Notes under the pieces: model-generated
What the model saw: only the letters and a program-made list of their open reading frames with translations
Told to the model about the DNA's origin: nothing
Databases searched by the model: none
Made by a program: the position numbers and the translations under genes
Origin: Gracilimonas sp031580945
GTDB taxonomy: Bacteria > Bacteroidota > Rhodothermia > Balneolales > Balneolaceae
NCBI GenBank assembly: GCA_031580945.1
Contig: JAVLBT010000049.1
Location: 1 to 18,232, forward strand
Direction: 5' to 3'
DNA: 18,232 bases
Shown: positions 1 through 8,197 of the stretch, one piece after another
Position numbering within the stretch: the first letter of the stretch is position 1
How the letters are laid out: each line of letters starts with the position of its first letter

Positions 1-406
1 CAATAGACATTTCGTTCTCAACTTCCAGGTTATCGTCATAATACACTTCAGGTTTTGGGTATTTCGAAATGAGTTTAAATTCAATTGGAAAAAATTCTCC
101 AACCCCGTTAACTCTCGGACCCACGTGCACTACTCTTCGTTGATAAGCAGTTCCTGCACTATCTGTAAAATTTTTCACTCCCAACCAAAGTGCTTTTGAA
201 GCTTGAGCATCTTGTGCTTTAAAAATAGCCGGCCATTGCCAGCCTGCTTGCTGGTTTGCGTATAAACCTTCTTCAATTTCAGAGCCTATATTTGAATAAA
301 AATTTTGAAAACTTCCTATATCAACCCATCTATATTCTACCTGACCACTTATTTCTCCCATTAGAATTATCATAAAGATGGGCAAAAAAGTAACTGCTTT
401 TTTCAT
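1..406 (-). CDS. Exported protein of unknown function, N-terminal part (truncated by window edge)
   Basis: An uninterrupted minus-strand frame runs from an ATG at 406-404 to the window edge, giving 135 codons with no stop. The N-terminus (MKKAVTFLPIFMIILMGEISGQ) has lysines, a hydrophobic stretch and a plausible cleavage site near SGQ, so the protein is probably exported. The mature part is rich in aromatic residues and starts VEYRWVDIGSFQNFYSN; further on are QQAGWQWPAIFK and RRVVHVGPRVNG. This looks like the N-terminal segment of a larger secreted or surface protein of the Bacteroidota/Balneolota type, but I do not recognise a named family and assign no function. It is divergent from the AI-2E family gene, with 63 bases between the two start codons. 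The C-terminus, and with it any sorting domain, lies outside the window. Confidence 0.7.
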   Translation of the reverse strand, partial: MKKAVTFLPIFMIILMGEISGQVEYRWVDIGSFQNFYSNIGSEIEEGLYANQQAGWQWPAIFKAQDAQASKALWLGVKNFTDSAGTAYQRRVVHVGPRVNGVGEFFPIEFKLISKYPKPEVYYDDNLEVENEMSI

Positions 407-469
407 TATGTTTTTACTTTGACGGATGTATATTATCAGATTCAACAAATTATTTTATTAGCCTAAAGT

Positions 470-1558
470 ATGAGAAATATAACCTTAGAAAAAGTTGTGA
501 AATTTATTATTGGGGCAGCTGCACTTACTGTAGCCACTCTGATCTTATACAATTATTCTAATCTTGTTGTGTTTTTAATCTTAGCCATGATATTGAGCTA
601 TGTTTTGGACCCATTTGCAAACAGGCTACAATCTTCCGGGTTAAACAGAACATTTGGTATCACTTTAATTTTAGCGACTGTTATTCTCATCCTTGTTTTT
701 ATATCTACCAGCGTTATACCAATTATTGCTAACCAAATGGCAGAACTGACTGCACAGTTAAGTCTTGAAAATATTCGGCAAATTTCGATTAAGGTAGAAA
801 ATCAACTTATCAGCAAATTTGATTTTTTGCCTGATGGATTCTTAGAAGAGAACATAACCACTGTTTTTAATGAATTATTTAATGTTAATCAGATTTCATC
901 TGTAGTCAGTGATGCCCTCAGTATTTTTACAAACATATTTTCCGCTGTTTTAGTAGTTCCTTTTGCCGCTTTTTTCTTTTTAAAGGACGGCAGTAAGATC
1001 AGACGCGATCTGCTAAGAATGGTTCCAAATAAGTATTTTGAAACTACACTTACGGTAATAGACAAAATTGAAAAAAGATTAGGTCTTTACTTCAGAAGCG
1101 TACTATTCCAGAGTTTTTTGGTTGCTTTATCCTCCTGGACCACCCTTTCTATTGCCGGGTTAGATAACTCAATGTCGGTAGGGATAGCAGTTGGCCTTGC
1201 TAATACGATTCCCTATTTCGGACCTATTCTTGGGTATTTTCTTTCAATCATAGTCTCCATCATAGAAACTGGTAATTTCTCACTGGTTGCTGCTTGCATA
1301 CTGGCCATTTTCGTAGTCCAAATGTTAGACAATCTCGTATTCCAGCCAATGCTATTTTCGCGCTCTGCAGATATGCACCCTGTGGCCATATTATTCATTA
1401 TTCTTATTGGTGCTGAAACAGCTGGTATCGTGGGTATGCTAATTGCTATTCCAATCGCAACGGTTATTAAGATCACAATTACACAGCTTAGCTGGAGTTT
1501 TAACAACTACCAGATATTTCGCCGCGACATGACAGCCAGTTCACCACCTCCCGACTAA
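470..1558 (+). CDS. AI-2E family transporter (PerM/YdiK-type membrane protein)
   Basis: The 362-residue product is strongly hydrophobic, with about eight predicted membrane segments. Two lie in the first 45 residues and one near 60-85. A polar region at about 90-145 separates these from the C-terminal cluster. Family-like stretches include the segment around VPFAAFFFLKDG (about 160-172), GLANTIPYFGPILG, and a closing region with DNLVFQPMLFSRSADMHPV followed by glycine-rich helices. This is the pattern of the AI-2E/PerM (UPF0118) family of inner-membrane exporters, where known members export autoinducer-2 or act as Na+/H+ antiporters. The substrate here cannot be read from sequence. The ATG at 470 gives a sensible N-terminus, MRNITLEKVVKF. 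There is no strong ribosome binding site, as is usual in this group. purN follows 37 bases downstream but appears to have its own promoter. Confidence 0.85.
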   Translation: MRNITLEKVVKFIIGAAALTVATLILYNYSNLVVFLILAMILSYVLDPFANRLQSSGLNRTFGITLILATVILILVFISTSVIPIIANQMAELTAQLSLENIRQISIKVENQLISKFDFLPDGFLEENITTVFNELFNVNQISSVVSDALSIFTNIFSAVLVVPFAAFFFLKDGSKIRRDLLRMVPNKYFETTLTVIDKIEKRLGLYFRSVLFQSFLVALSSWTTLSIAGLDNSMSVGIAVGLANTIPYFGPILGYFLSIIVSIIETGNFSLVAACILAIFVVQMLDNLVFQPMLFSRSADMHPVAILFIILIGAETAGIVGMLIAIPIATVIKITITQLSWSFNNYQIFRRDMTASSPPPD

Positions 1559-1588
1559 ATAAAATCTTTATCCCTCCCAAACATTTAC

Positions 1589-1596
1589 TATCTTTG
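1589..1596 (+). promoter_or_regulatory. Bacteroidota-type -7 promoter box before purN
   Basis: TATCTTTG at 1589-1596 matches the TAnnTTTG consensus of the primary sigma factor in Bacteroidota. A weak -33 candidate (TTTA, 1567-1570) lies 18 bases upstream. The box ends on the G of the first in-frame GTG (1596-1598), so a transcript from here would begin after that codon. The match is to consensus only; no transcript evidence is available. Confidence 0.5.
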
Positions 1597-2216
1597 TGGC
1601 CCTATCAGGCAACGCTAAATTTCAGTCACTCTTGCACAACATTGTGGTTTTTGCCTCTGGTTCGGGCACCAATTTTCAATCTATTATTGACGCTGTAAAG
1701 CGTGGTGATATTTCTGCCCGTATTGCTGGCCTTATAACCAACCGAGATCATATCAAGGCAATACAAAGAGCGGAAGATCACAGTATTGCTTATTCAATTA
1801 TCGATCCTGACCTTTTATCTGACTCAGCTTTTTCAAAGCAATTATTGGATCAATTAGATCATTGGGATACGGATATCATAGCCTTAGCTGGATACCTGAA
1901 AAAGATTCCTGCTCAAGTTGTTGAGCACTACGAAAATAGAATTCTAAACATCCATCCTTCTTTGTTGCCGAAGTATGGAGGGAAGGGATTTTTTGGTTTA
2001 AAAGTTCATAAAGCTGTGCTGGCTTCTGACGATGCAGAAACAGGATGTAGTGTTCATATTGTTACTCAGGAGTTTGATGAAGGACCGGTTATAGCCCAAT
2101 CAAAAGTTCGAATAAAACCCAATGATACCCCTGAAATATTAGCAAAACGCGTCCTTGCTGAAGAGCATAAACTTTACCCAAAAGCAATTCAAAATCACAT
2201 AAAAACTTCCTTATAA
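1596..2216 (+). CDS. purN: Phosphoribosylglycinamide formyltransferase (GAR transformylase)
   Basis: The enzyme transfers a formyl group from 10-formyltetrahydrofolate to glycinamide ribonucleotide in the third step of de novo purine synthesis, in the cytoplasm. The phosphate-binding N-terminus (IVVFASGSGTNFQSIIDA) and the catalytic block LNIHPSLLPKYGG are present; the latter carries the conserved Asn and His. The downstream Asp in EFDEGPVIAQ completes the triad. The GTG start at 1596 gives 206 residues, but it adds a leader, ALSGNAKFQSLL, that the family does not normally have, and it overlaps a promoter box. The TTG at 1632 gives MHNIVVFASGSG and 194 residues, closer to the usual PurN start, and I think it more likely. 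purH follows after two bases, so the two are probably co-transcribed. Confidence 0.92.
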   Translation: MALSGNAKFQSLLHNIVVFASGSGTNFQSIIDAVKRGDISARIAGLITNRDHIKAIQRAEDHSIAYSIIDPDLLSDSAFSKQLLDQLDHWDTDIIALAGYLKKIPAQVVEHYENRILNIHPSLLPKYGGKGFFGLKVHKAVLASDDAETGCSVHIVTQEFDEGPVIAQSKVRIKPNDTPEILAKRVLAEEHKLYPKAIQNHIKTSL

Positions 2217-2218
2217 TC

Positions 2219-3796
2219 GTGGCTCTAAAACCGCTAAACGTACTTCCTAAAGAAACGCTTACTATTAAACGTGCCCTTCTATCTGTTTCAGACAAAACTG
2301 GCTTGATCGAATTAGCTACTGTTTTACATAAATCAGGAGTGGAACTCATATCAACCGGAGGAACAGCTAAAACCATCAGTTCGGCAGGCATTCCAGTTAA
2401 AGATGTATCTGAAATCACAAACTTCAAAGAATGTTTAGATGGTCGGGTAAAAACACTCCACCCAATGATACACGGTGGTATTTTAGCCCGAACATCTCAT
2501 CAACCGGATGTGGATGAAATTAATGATTTAGGTATCTCTCCAATAGAACTGGTCGTTGTGAATCTTTATCCTTTTAAAGATAAGATTTTGGAAGATGAAG
2601 TCAGTCCTTCGGAAACTACTGAATTCATTGACATTGGTGGGCCCACTATGATCAGAGCTGCGGCTAAAAATTTTGCTCATGTTTCAATCCTCAGTTCACC
2701 AGAACAGTACGAAACTTTTATGGAAGAATTCGAAGAAAAAATGGGGATTAGTTTTGAAACCCGGCAAAAACTTGCCAAAGCAGCCTTTGCTCATACAGCA
2801 GATTATGATTCTGCTATTTCAAATTATTTTACGAAATTGATAGAAGAAGAACCTGCAAAGCAATTCAATACTTCTTTTCCCCTTTCCCAGGAATTAAGAT
2901 ATGGCGAAAATCCTCATCAAAAGGCAGCAGTATATGGAAATCAAAATGAATTCATAGATTGCTTTCATGGAAAACAATTAAGCTTCAACAATTATCTGGA
3001 TGTTGATGCAGCATTACATATCATATCCGATTTTGGATCGGATGAAAATGCTTGTGTAATAATAAAACACACTATTCCATGTGGTGTAGGTGTCGCTGAT
3101 TCGCTAAATGAGGCTTATCAAAAAGCATTTAGCACCGACCGCGTTTCCCCCTTTGGAGGTATTGTAGTTGTAAATCAGGTATTGGATATCGAAACGGCAA
3201 AATCTATAGACGATATTTTCACAGAGATCATTATAGCTCCAGATTTTGAAAAAGAAGCTTTAGAACTTTTACAACAAAAGAAAAACCGTCGTTTAATACG
3301 CCTTAAGAAGTCAATTATTGAAAATACAGATACCTCATCATTCCGTTCAATTTTTGGGGGCTTATTGGTTCAGGACGCTGACCTTGTTCCAGCAAATCAA
3401 GAAGAATTTAAAGTTGTAACTGAAAGAGAACCTACCGAACAGGAAAGTAGAGACCTTCTTTTCGCCTGGAATGTGGTCAGACATGTGAAATCAAATGCCA
3501 TAGTGTATGCGAAAGAAGGACAAACCTTAGGAATTGGTTCAGGTCAAACAAGCAGAGTAGATTCGTCTGAAATTGCAGTTGCTAAAGCTACTAAAGAGGG
3601 TTTAGAACTAAATGGTTCAGCCCTTGCTTCAGATGCATTTTTCCCTTTTGCAGATGGTGTTGAGGCGGCTGCGAAAGCTGGAGCAACAGCTGTTATTCAA
3701 CCCGGGGGAAGTATCCGGGATGAGGAAGTAATCGCTAAGGCCAATGAGTTTAATATGGCTATGATATTTACTGGAAGGCGTCATTTCCGTCATTAG
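2219..3796 (+). CDS. purH: Bifunctional AICAR transformylase/IMP cyclohydrolase
   Basis: PurH performs the last two steps of IMP synthesis: formylation of AICAR and ring closure. The 525 residues match the usual length. The N-terminal IMP cyclohydrolase (MGS-like) domain shows ALLSVSDKTGL, STGGTAKTI, RVKTLHPMIHGGILAR and GGPTMIRAAAKN. The transformylase domain begins around LRYGENPHQKAAVYG and carries the Lys-His pair in IIKHTIPCGVGV. Further blocks are RVSPFGGIVVVN, KSNAIVY and the C-terminal MIFTGRRHFRH. The start is GTG at 2219, two bases after purN, and there is no in-frame ATG before the first conserved motif. In the Lys-His loop most bacterial homologues read KHxNPCG; here the Asn position is Ile, a position that does vary in the family. 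The gene is upstream of mreB, an order I associate with Bacteroidota. Confidence 0.96.
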   Translation: MALKPLNVLPKETLTIKRALLSVSDKTGLIELATVLHKSGVELISTGGTAKTISSAGIPVKDVSEITNFKECLDGRVKTLHPMIHGGILARTSHQPDVDEINDLGISPIELVVVNLYPFKDKILEDEVSPSETTEFIDIGGPTMIRAAAKNFAHVSILSSPEQYETFMEEFEEKMGISFETRQKLAKAAFAHTADYDSAISNYFTKLIEEEPAKQFNTSFPLSQELRYGENPHQKAAVYGNQNEFIDCFHGKQLSFNNYLDVDAALHIISDFGSDENACVIIKHTIPCGVGVADSLNEAYQKAFSTDRVSPFGGIVVVNQVLDIETAKSIDDIFTEIIIAPDFEKEALELLQQKKNRRLIRLKKSIIENTDTSSFRSIFGGLLVQDADLVPANQEEFKVVTEREPTEQESRDLLFAWNVVRHVKSNAIVYAKEGQTLGIGSGQTSRVDSSEIAVAKATKEGLELNGSALASDAFFPFADGVEAAAKAGATAVIQPGGSIRDEEVIAKANEFNMAMIFTGRRHFRH

Positions 3797-3803
3797 TTGA
3801 AAT

Positions 3804-3820
3804 GGTTTTTAACCTTTTTT
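3804..3820 (+). terminator. Weak candidate terminator after purH
   Basis: GGTT-TTT-AACC (3804-3814) is followed directly by six T residues (3815-3820), eight bases after the purH stop. The stem has only four pairs, so this is a minimal hairpin-plus-T-tract and may not work alone. Confidence 0.25.
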
Positions 3821-3865
3821 ATGAATATTTGAAATTAAACTAATATTCGTAACACATACATTCGC

Positions 3866-3889
3866 AAATACAATATCAATATTGTATTT
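3866..3889. promoter_or_regulatory. 24-bp AT-rich palindrome upstream of mreB
   Basis: Two perfect 11-base arms, AAATACAATAT (3866-3876) and ATATTGTATTT (3879-3889), flank a CA centre. The repeat lies 48 bases before the mreB start, in the 141-base gap after purH. Each arm has a single G/C pair, so an RNA stem would be weak for its length. A dimeric regulator site is at least as likely as a terminator. No regulator gene is adjacent. Confidence 0.5.
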
Positions 3890-3937
3890 TCTCATGTTAT
3901 ATCACTTTATAAATCTAAATTTTTCTATTCAGCGAAC

Positions 3938-5002
3938 ATGTCAAATTCCCGCGAAAAAAATGCCTCTGAGACCTCTAAGAAACAATCTCAAAAGGGCTTT
4001 TTTGATTTTCTTTATACCGATATCGCCATTGACTTAGGTACCGCAAATACGCTTATTTACGCTCGCGGAGAAGGCATAGTTTTAAATGAACCTTCAATAG
4101 TTGCATTAAATCAGCAGAATATACCTGTCGCAACAGGACATGAAGCACGATTAATGCACGAAAAAACCCACAGTAAGATTCGGACCGTACGACCATTAAG
4201 AGATGGAGTAATTGCTGATTTCGAAGTAGCGGAACAAATGATACGCGGGATGATCAAGAAAGTGAAAATGAAGTGGTATTCAACTACTCGTCAAATGGTC
4301 ATTTGTGTTCCCAGTGGCATCACTGAAGTAGAACGACGGGCCGTCCGCGATAGCGCTGAACATGCGGGTGCTAAAGAGGTCTATTTGGTTGATGAACCCA
4401 TGGCTGCGGCTATCGGAATTGGATTGGATGTACATGAACCGGTTGGAAGCATGATTGTTGATATAGGTGGTGGTACAACCGAAATCGCCGTGATTGCTTT
4501 ATCAGGTATCGTTTATGCACAATCTGTACGACTTGGTGGCGATGAACTCAATGAAGACATTATTAACTATTTCCGCCGAAATCATAATCTCCTAATTGGA
4601 GAAAGAACAGCTGAGAAGATAAAATGTGAAATTGGATCCGCTGCGCCTCTTGATGAAGAATTGGAAATGATCACAAAAGGCCGGGACCTGGTCAATGGTG
4701 TTCCAAGAACACGACATATTACTTCCAAAGATGCACGTGAAGCAATTGCAGAATCCGTGAATACAATTGTGGAGTCCATTACCAAGTCTCTGGAGCAAAC
4801 ACCGCCGGAATTATCAGCTGATATTTTAGACCGGGGCATTATGCTCACTGGTGGCGGAGCTTTACTTAAAAACCTGGACAGGTTGATCATGGAGACTACG
4901 GACCTGCCGGTACATATTGCCGAAGACCCCCTTACAGCTGTTGTACGTGGAACCGGTGCTATCCTTGAAAATCTTGAATATTACCGTCCGGTAATTTCCT
5001 AA
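3938..5002 (+). CDS. mreB: Rod shape-determining protein MreB
   Basis: MreB is the bacterial actin homologue that forms membrane-bound filaments and positions the lateral cell-wall synthesis machinery. The 354 residues contain the actin-fold nucleotide motifs in order. Phosphate 1 is IDLGTANT with Asp32. Phosphate 2 is DIGGGTTEIAVIA with Asp175. The adenosine motif LTGGGALLKNLDRL is near the C-terminus. Other family marks are EPSIVALN, VCVPSGITEVERRAV-like sequence, and YLVDEPMAAAIGIGL. A Lys/Ser-rich leader of about 28 residues precedes the actin fold and includes an aromatic patch (GFFDFLY) that may help membrane attachment. It is the first gene of the mreBCD-mrdA-rodA operon and probably has its own promoter in the preceding 141-base gap. 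mreC begins 14 bases downstream. Confidence 0.97.
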   Translation: MSNSREKNASETSKKQSQKGFFDFLYTDIAIDLGTANTLIYARGEGIVLNEPSIVALNQQNIPVATGHEARLMHEKTHSKIRTVRPLRDGVIADFEVAEQMIRGMIKKVKMKWYSTTRQMVICVPSGITEVERRAVRDSAEHAGAKEVYLVDEPMAAAIGIGLDVHEPVGSMIVDIGGGTTEIAVIALSGIVYAQSVRLGGDELNEDIINYFRRNHNLLIGERTAEKIKCEIGSAAPLDEELEMITKGRDLVNGVPRTRHITSKDAREAIAESVNTIVESITKSLEQTPPELSADILDRGIMLTGGGALLKNLDRLIMETTDLPVHIAEDPLTAVVRGTGAILENLEYYRPVIS

Positions 5003-5016
5003 TATCCCCAAAATGA

Positions 5017-5859
5017 ATGCGTTTTAGATCCTTCAATTTAAGTGATGCTAAAGATTACATACTTACCGCATTTATACTGATTTTTGCTCTCTTTATTATG
5101 ATCAGCAGGCACCAAGGTGGTATTGATAACCTGCGAAAAGTATCCGTAACTGTGGTGAGCCTGCTCGAGGAACCTCTTTCCAATATTCGAGTTTACCGGC
5201 AAGCATTGAATACCAATAATTACTTACAGCGTCAAAACATTTTACTTCAAGACGAATTGAGCAGGCTTAGGTCCGTTGAAAAAGAAAACCAAGAGCTAAG
5301 AACGTTATTAGGTTATGAACAAAAAAGTAATTTTGAATTAACAGCAGTTACAATTGTCGGAAAACAATTAACCGGCATCAATAATGTGCTCACTGTGGAT
5401 GGTGGAAAGAATGAAGGGTTGGAAGAAGGAATGCCTTTAGTTACATCAGACGGTTTAGTTGGCAAGATTATACTTTCCAATAATCATTATTCGCAAGTAA
5501 TGCCATTTTATAACTCACTATTTAGGGTAAGTGCCCGAATTCAGGAAAATAAAGCAAATGGTATTGTGAGCTGGCCGGGAGAACAATATGGCCAATTGGT
5601 CATGGATTTTGTACCAAAAACAATTAAAGTAGATTCAGGTTTTGTGATCGAGACCTCCGGAAGTAGTAATCAATTCCCTGCGGGCATCCCTATAGGCAGG
5701 GTGGTAAGAACAGTTCCCGAACCTGGACAAGAGACACAAAGAATTTATTTAGAACCGTATGTAATGCTTGCTGATCTTGCTCAGGGTTTTATCATTAAAT
5801 TCAAACCTGATTCCAGCATAATACAATTACAACAACAGTATAATCAACTATTTGAATGA
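5017..5859 (+). CDS. mreC: Rod shape-determining protein MreC
   Basis: MreC is a bitopic inner-membrane protein whose periplasmic part binds and activates the PBP2-RodA pair. The 280 residues show a short cytoplasmic N-terminus and one membrane segment at about 14-30 (YILTAFILIFALFIMISRH). A coiled coil follows at about 60-95 (LQRQNILLQDELSRLRSVEKENQELRTLL in part). The beta-rich MreC core then runs from about 105 to 260 and includes VDGGKNEGLEEGMPLVTSDGLVGKI, the most recognisable family block. The ATG at 5017 is chosen because the ATG at 5013 is in another frame and stops after four codons. The stop overlaps the mreD start in an ATGA arrangement, which indicates translational coupling. Confidence 0.93.
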   Translation: MRFRSFNLSDAKDYILTAFILIFALFIMISRHQGGIDNLRKVSVTVVSLLEEPLSNIRVYRQALNTNNYLQRQNILLQDELSRLRSVEKENQELRTLLGYEQKSNFELTAVTIVGKQLTGINNVLTVDGGKNEGLEEGMPLVTSDGLVGKIILSNNHYSQVMPFYNSLFRVSARIQENKANGIVSWPGEQYGQLVMDFVPKTIKVDSGFVIETSGSSNQFPAGIPIGRVVRTVPEPGQETQRIYLEPYVMLADLAQGFIIKFKPDSSIIQLQQQYNQLFE

Positions 5860-6326
5860 ATAAGGAACTACTAAAAGACCTTATTATCGGAATTATTTTC
5901 CTTCTTGCTGAGCTGTTGATATTTCAACACCTGAGTATTTTTGGAACTACACCTGATTTATTACTTATTTATTTGTTGTGGTTAGCAATGAAAAAAGACC
6001 GTTTTCAACTTCTTATACTTGCAGCCATGCTTGGTTTTGTGCAAGACGCATTATTCGATTTTTGGGGACTTAATATGTTTTCCAAAACTTTGGTATGCTT
6101 GATAGCCTATAATTTCATTGAGCGAAATAAAGAAGGCAGACTGTTACTTTGGCAAATTTTTGCGATCACTGGCCTTTTTGCTGTGTTACATAATGTATGT
6201 TTTTTAGGTCTGAGCAATTTTGTTGATACTTATTCTTCAGGTTTTCAACCGGCAATTTTTGTCATCGGTAGCAGTTTATATACTGCTATCGTTGGTTCAA
6301 TGTTATTCATTTTTAAAGGGTCCTAA
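5856..6326 (+). CDS. mreD: Rod shape-determining protein MreD
   Basis: The product is a small, very hydrophobic inner-membrane protein of 156 residues with about five membrane segments, the usual size and shape of MreD. Sequence conservation in this family is low, so the call leans on position: it lies between mreC and the PBP2 gene. Visible features include an N-terminal helix (LIIGIIFLLAELLIF), the acidic FVQDALFDFWGLNMFSKTL stretch that resembles the conserved loop of MreD proteins, and a hydrophobic C-terminus ending FIFKGS. The start ATG overlaps the mreC stop by four bases, and mrdA begins five bases after its stop. MreD is needed for rod shape and is thought to act with MreC on the elongasome. 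Confidence 0.88.
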   Translation: MNKELLKDLIIGIIFLLAELLIFQHLSIFGTTPDLLLIYLLWLAMKKDRFQLLILAAMLGFVQDALFDFWGLNMFSKTLVCLIAYNFIERNKEGRLLLWQIFAITGLFAVLHNVCFLGLSNFVDTYSSGFQPAIFVIGSSLYTAIVGSMLFIFKGS

Positions 6327-6331
6327 TAACA

Positions 6332-8197
6332 ATGCCTTTTGATCAATCAAATCGAACTCGTACTTCTATTCGAGCCTTACAGGTTATTATCCTCAGCATG
6401 ACCCTAATCGTTTTAGGGCGAATCTTTTACTTACAGGTTGTTGAATATGACACGTATTCAACCTTGGGACAAGAAAACTCTGTTCGACAGGAATATGTAG
6501 ATCCTGCGCGTGGTCTCATTTACGACAGAAATGGTACCTTAATTGTAGACAATGAGCCTATTTTCTCAATTACCATTACCCCGTCCTTATTTGACAAAGA
6601 TAAAATTCCACTATTATCAAAACTATTGAATATCTCAGAGCCTGTAATAGAAGCAAGAGTCCTTCAGGCCCAAAAATATTCTTGGTATCGCACCTCTCGG
6701 TTATTTACAGAAATTGATTTTCAAAGGTTCTCCATTATCCAGGAAAACTTATGGCAGTTGCCAGGTATTGGCCATCAAATAGAAAGTAAAAGACATTATC
6801 CTACTGATATTCAGGCCTCTCATGTGCTTGGATATTTAAGAGAAGCTGATGAAAATGAATATCAAAATTCCCGGGAATTAAGACTTGGAGACAAAATTGG
6901 AAAAAGTGGCCTTGAACTTTCTTATGAAGATTCGCTTCGGGGTACTCTTGGTATAAGATACCTAAGAGTAAATGCCTTTGGACAAGAACTTGGGGAATTT
7001 GAAGAAGATGAACTAAGTCGGGTTCCTGTTCAGGGAAGTGACCTTATAAGCACGATAGATGCTGATTTACAAAAGTTTGCAGAAGAGCTTATGGTTGGAA
7101 AGCGCGGAGGTGTGGTCGTAATGAATCCATATACCGGAGCCATTCTTGCAATGGTAAGCTCTCCTTCTTATGATCAATCCAAACTTGCAGGGCGCCTTGA
7201 TCTGAACTATTGGCAATCCATTAACGCAGACTCAACCACTCCCCTTTATAATAGAGCAATTTCAAGCCGGCAGCCTCCTGGCTCAACCTTTAAACCGCTT
7301 ATGGGTATCATTGGGTTAGAATTAGGAATTATCAATCCTAATACCACCATTTATAATAGTGGTGCTTACATACGAGGCCGTGCATATCGAGACCTTGCTG
7401 ATGTTGGAGAATATGATCTTGAAAAAGCCATTGCATACTCCAGTAATACGTTCTTTTTATCACTCATGGATAAGATTGCTGTTCAGGGTCAGCTCAATGA
7501 GTGGAGTTCAATGGTAAAAGATTTTGGGCTCGGAACATCTACCAAAATTGATCTTAACAATGCTACAACAGGTATTGTACCAGACAGTTCCTATCTAAAT
7601 GATCGAATTGGGGAAAGAAAGTGGGGTTTGGGTGATGTTTTAAATTTTGGAATTGGACAAGGCCTGGTTTCCGTGTCGCCCCTTCAGATCTCAATCATGA
7701 CAAGCGCAATCGCAAACGGAGGAAACAGAGTCACACCGCATTTGGTACAAGCTTTTAGAAGTCCCGATGGAACAATTACACGAAAGAAAGTAGAAACTGA
7801 AAAAATTGAATGGGTCAAAAAAGAACATCTTGACGTGATCAAAAAGGGAATGCAGCGAGTGATAACGGAAGGTAGTGGGCGTTGGTATGCGAATTCATCC
7901 CGCTTTGAAGCAGCTGGAAAAACGGGTACCGCACAAAATCCACACGGCCTCGATCATGGATGGTTTACAACATTCGCACCAACTGAAAACCCTGAAATCG
8001 TTGTCACAGCTTTTATTGAAAATGCAGGATTTGCTTCTGTTTCTGCAGCACCCGTCGCCTCGCTGATCACCGAAAAATATCTGACAGGAGAGATTACACG
8101 AAAGTGGATTTATGATCATGTAATTAACTTTGAGCCTACTGATCCTGACGCAGATGAGGCGGAATCAGAGCCACAAATTATCCCGGTAAATGAATAA
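6332..8197 (+). CDS. mrdA: Penicillin-binding protein 2 (elongasome DD-transpeptidase)
   Basis: PBP2 is the monofunctional class B transpeptidase that cross-links peptidoglycan during lateral growth, paired with RodA. The 621 residues begin with a cytoplasmic tail and one membrane anchor at about 16-36 (LQVIILSMTLIVLGRIFYLQ). The pedestal domain contains DPARGLIYDRNGTLIVDN and HVLGYLREA. The transpeptidase domain has all three active-site motifs: STFK with Ser318, SSN at 370-372, and KTG at 530-532. A C-terminal acidic tail (about 605-621) extends past the domain. The gene sits five bases after mreD, and its last eight bases overlap the rodA start. Full length and intact motifs indicate an active beta-lactam-sensitive enzyme. 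Confidence 0.96.
   Translation: MPFDQSNRTRTSIRALQVIILSMTLIVLGRIFYLQVVEYDTYSTLGQENSVRQEYVDPARGLIYDRNGTLIVDNEPIFSITITPSLFDKDKIPLLSKLLNISEPVIEARVLQAQKYSWYRTSRLFTEIDFQRFSIIQENLWQLPGIGHQIESKRHYPTDIQASHVLGYLREADENEYQNSRELRLGDKIGKSGLELSYEDSLRGTLGIRYLRVNAFGQELGEFEEDELSRVPVQGSDLISTIDADLQKFAEELMVGKRGGVVVMNPYTGAILAMVSSPSYDQSKLAGRLDLNYWQSINADSTTPLYNRAISSRQPPGSTFKPLMGIIGLELGIINPNTTIYNSGAYIRGRAYRDLADVGEYDLEKAIAYSSNTFFLSLMDKIAVQGQLNEWSSMVKDFGLGTSTKIDLNNATTGIVPDSSYLNDRIGERKWGLGDVLNFGIGQGLVSVSPLQISIMTSAIANGGNRVTPHLVQAFRSPDGTITRKKVETEKIEWVKKEHLDVIKKGMQRVITEGSGRWYANSSRFEAAGKTGTAQNPHGLDHGWFTTFAPTENPEIVVTAFIENAGFASVSAAPVASLITEKYLTGEITRKWIYDHVINFEPTDPDADEAESEPQIIPVNE

Noticed and set aside
5013..5027. Four-codon frame ATG-AAT-GCG-TTT-TAG overlapping the mreC start
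   Set aside because: A chance arrangement is likely; a leader peptide of this length has no support and the mreC ATG at 5017 is sufficient.
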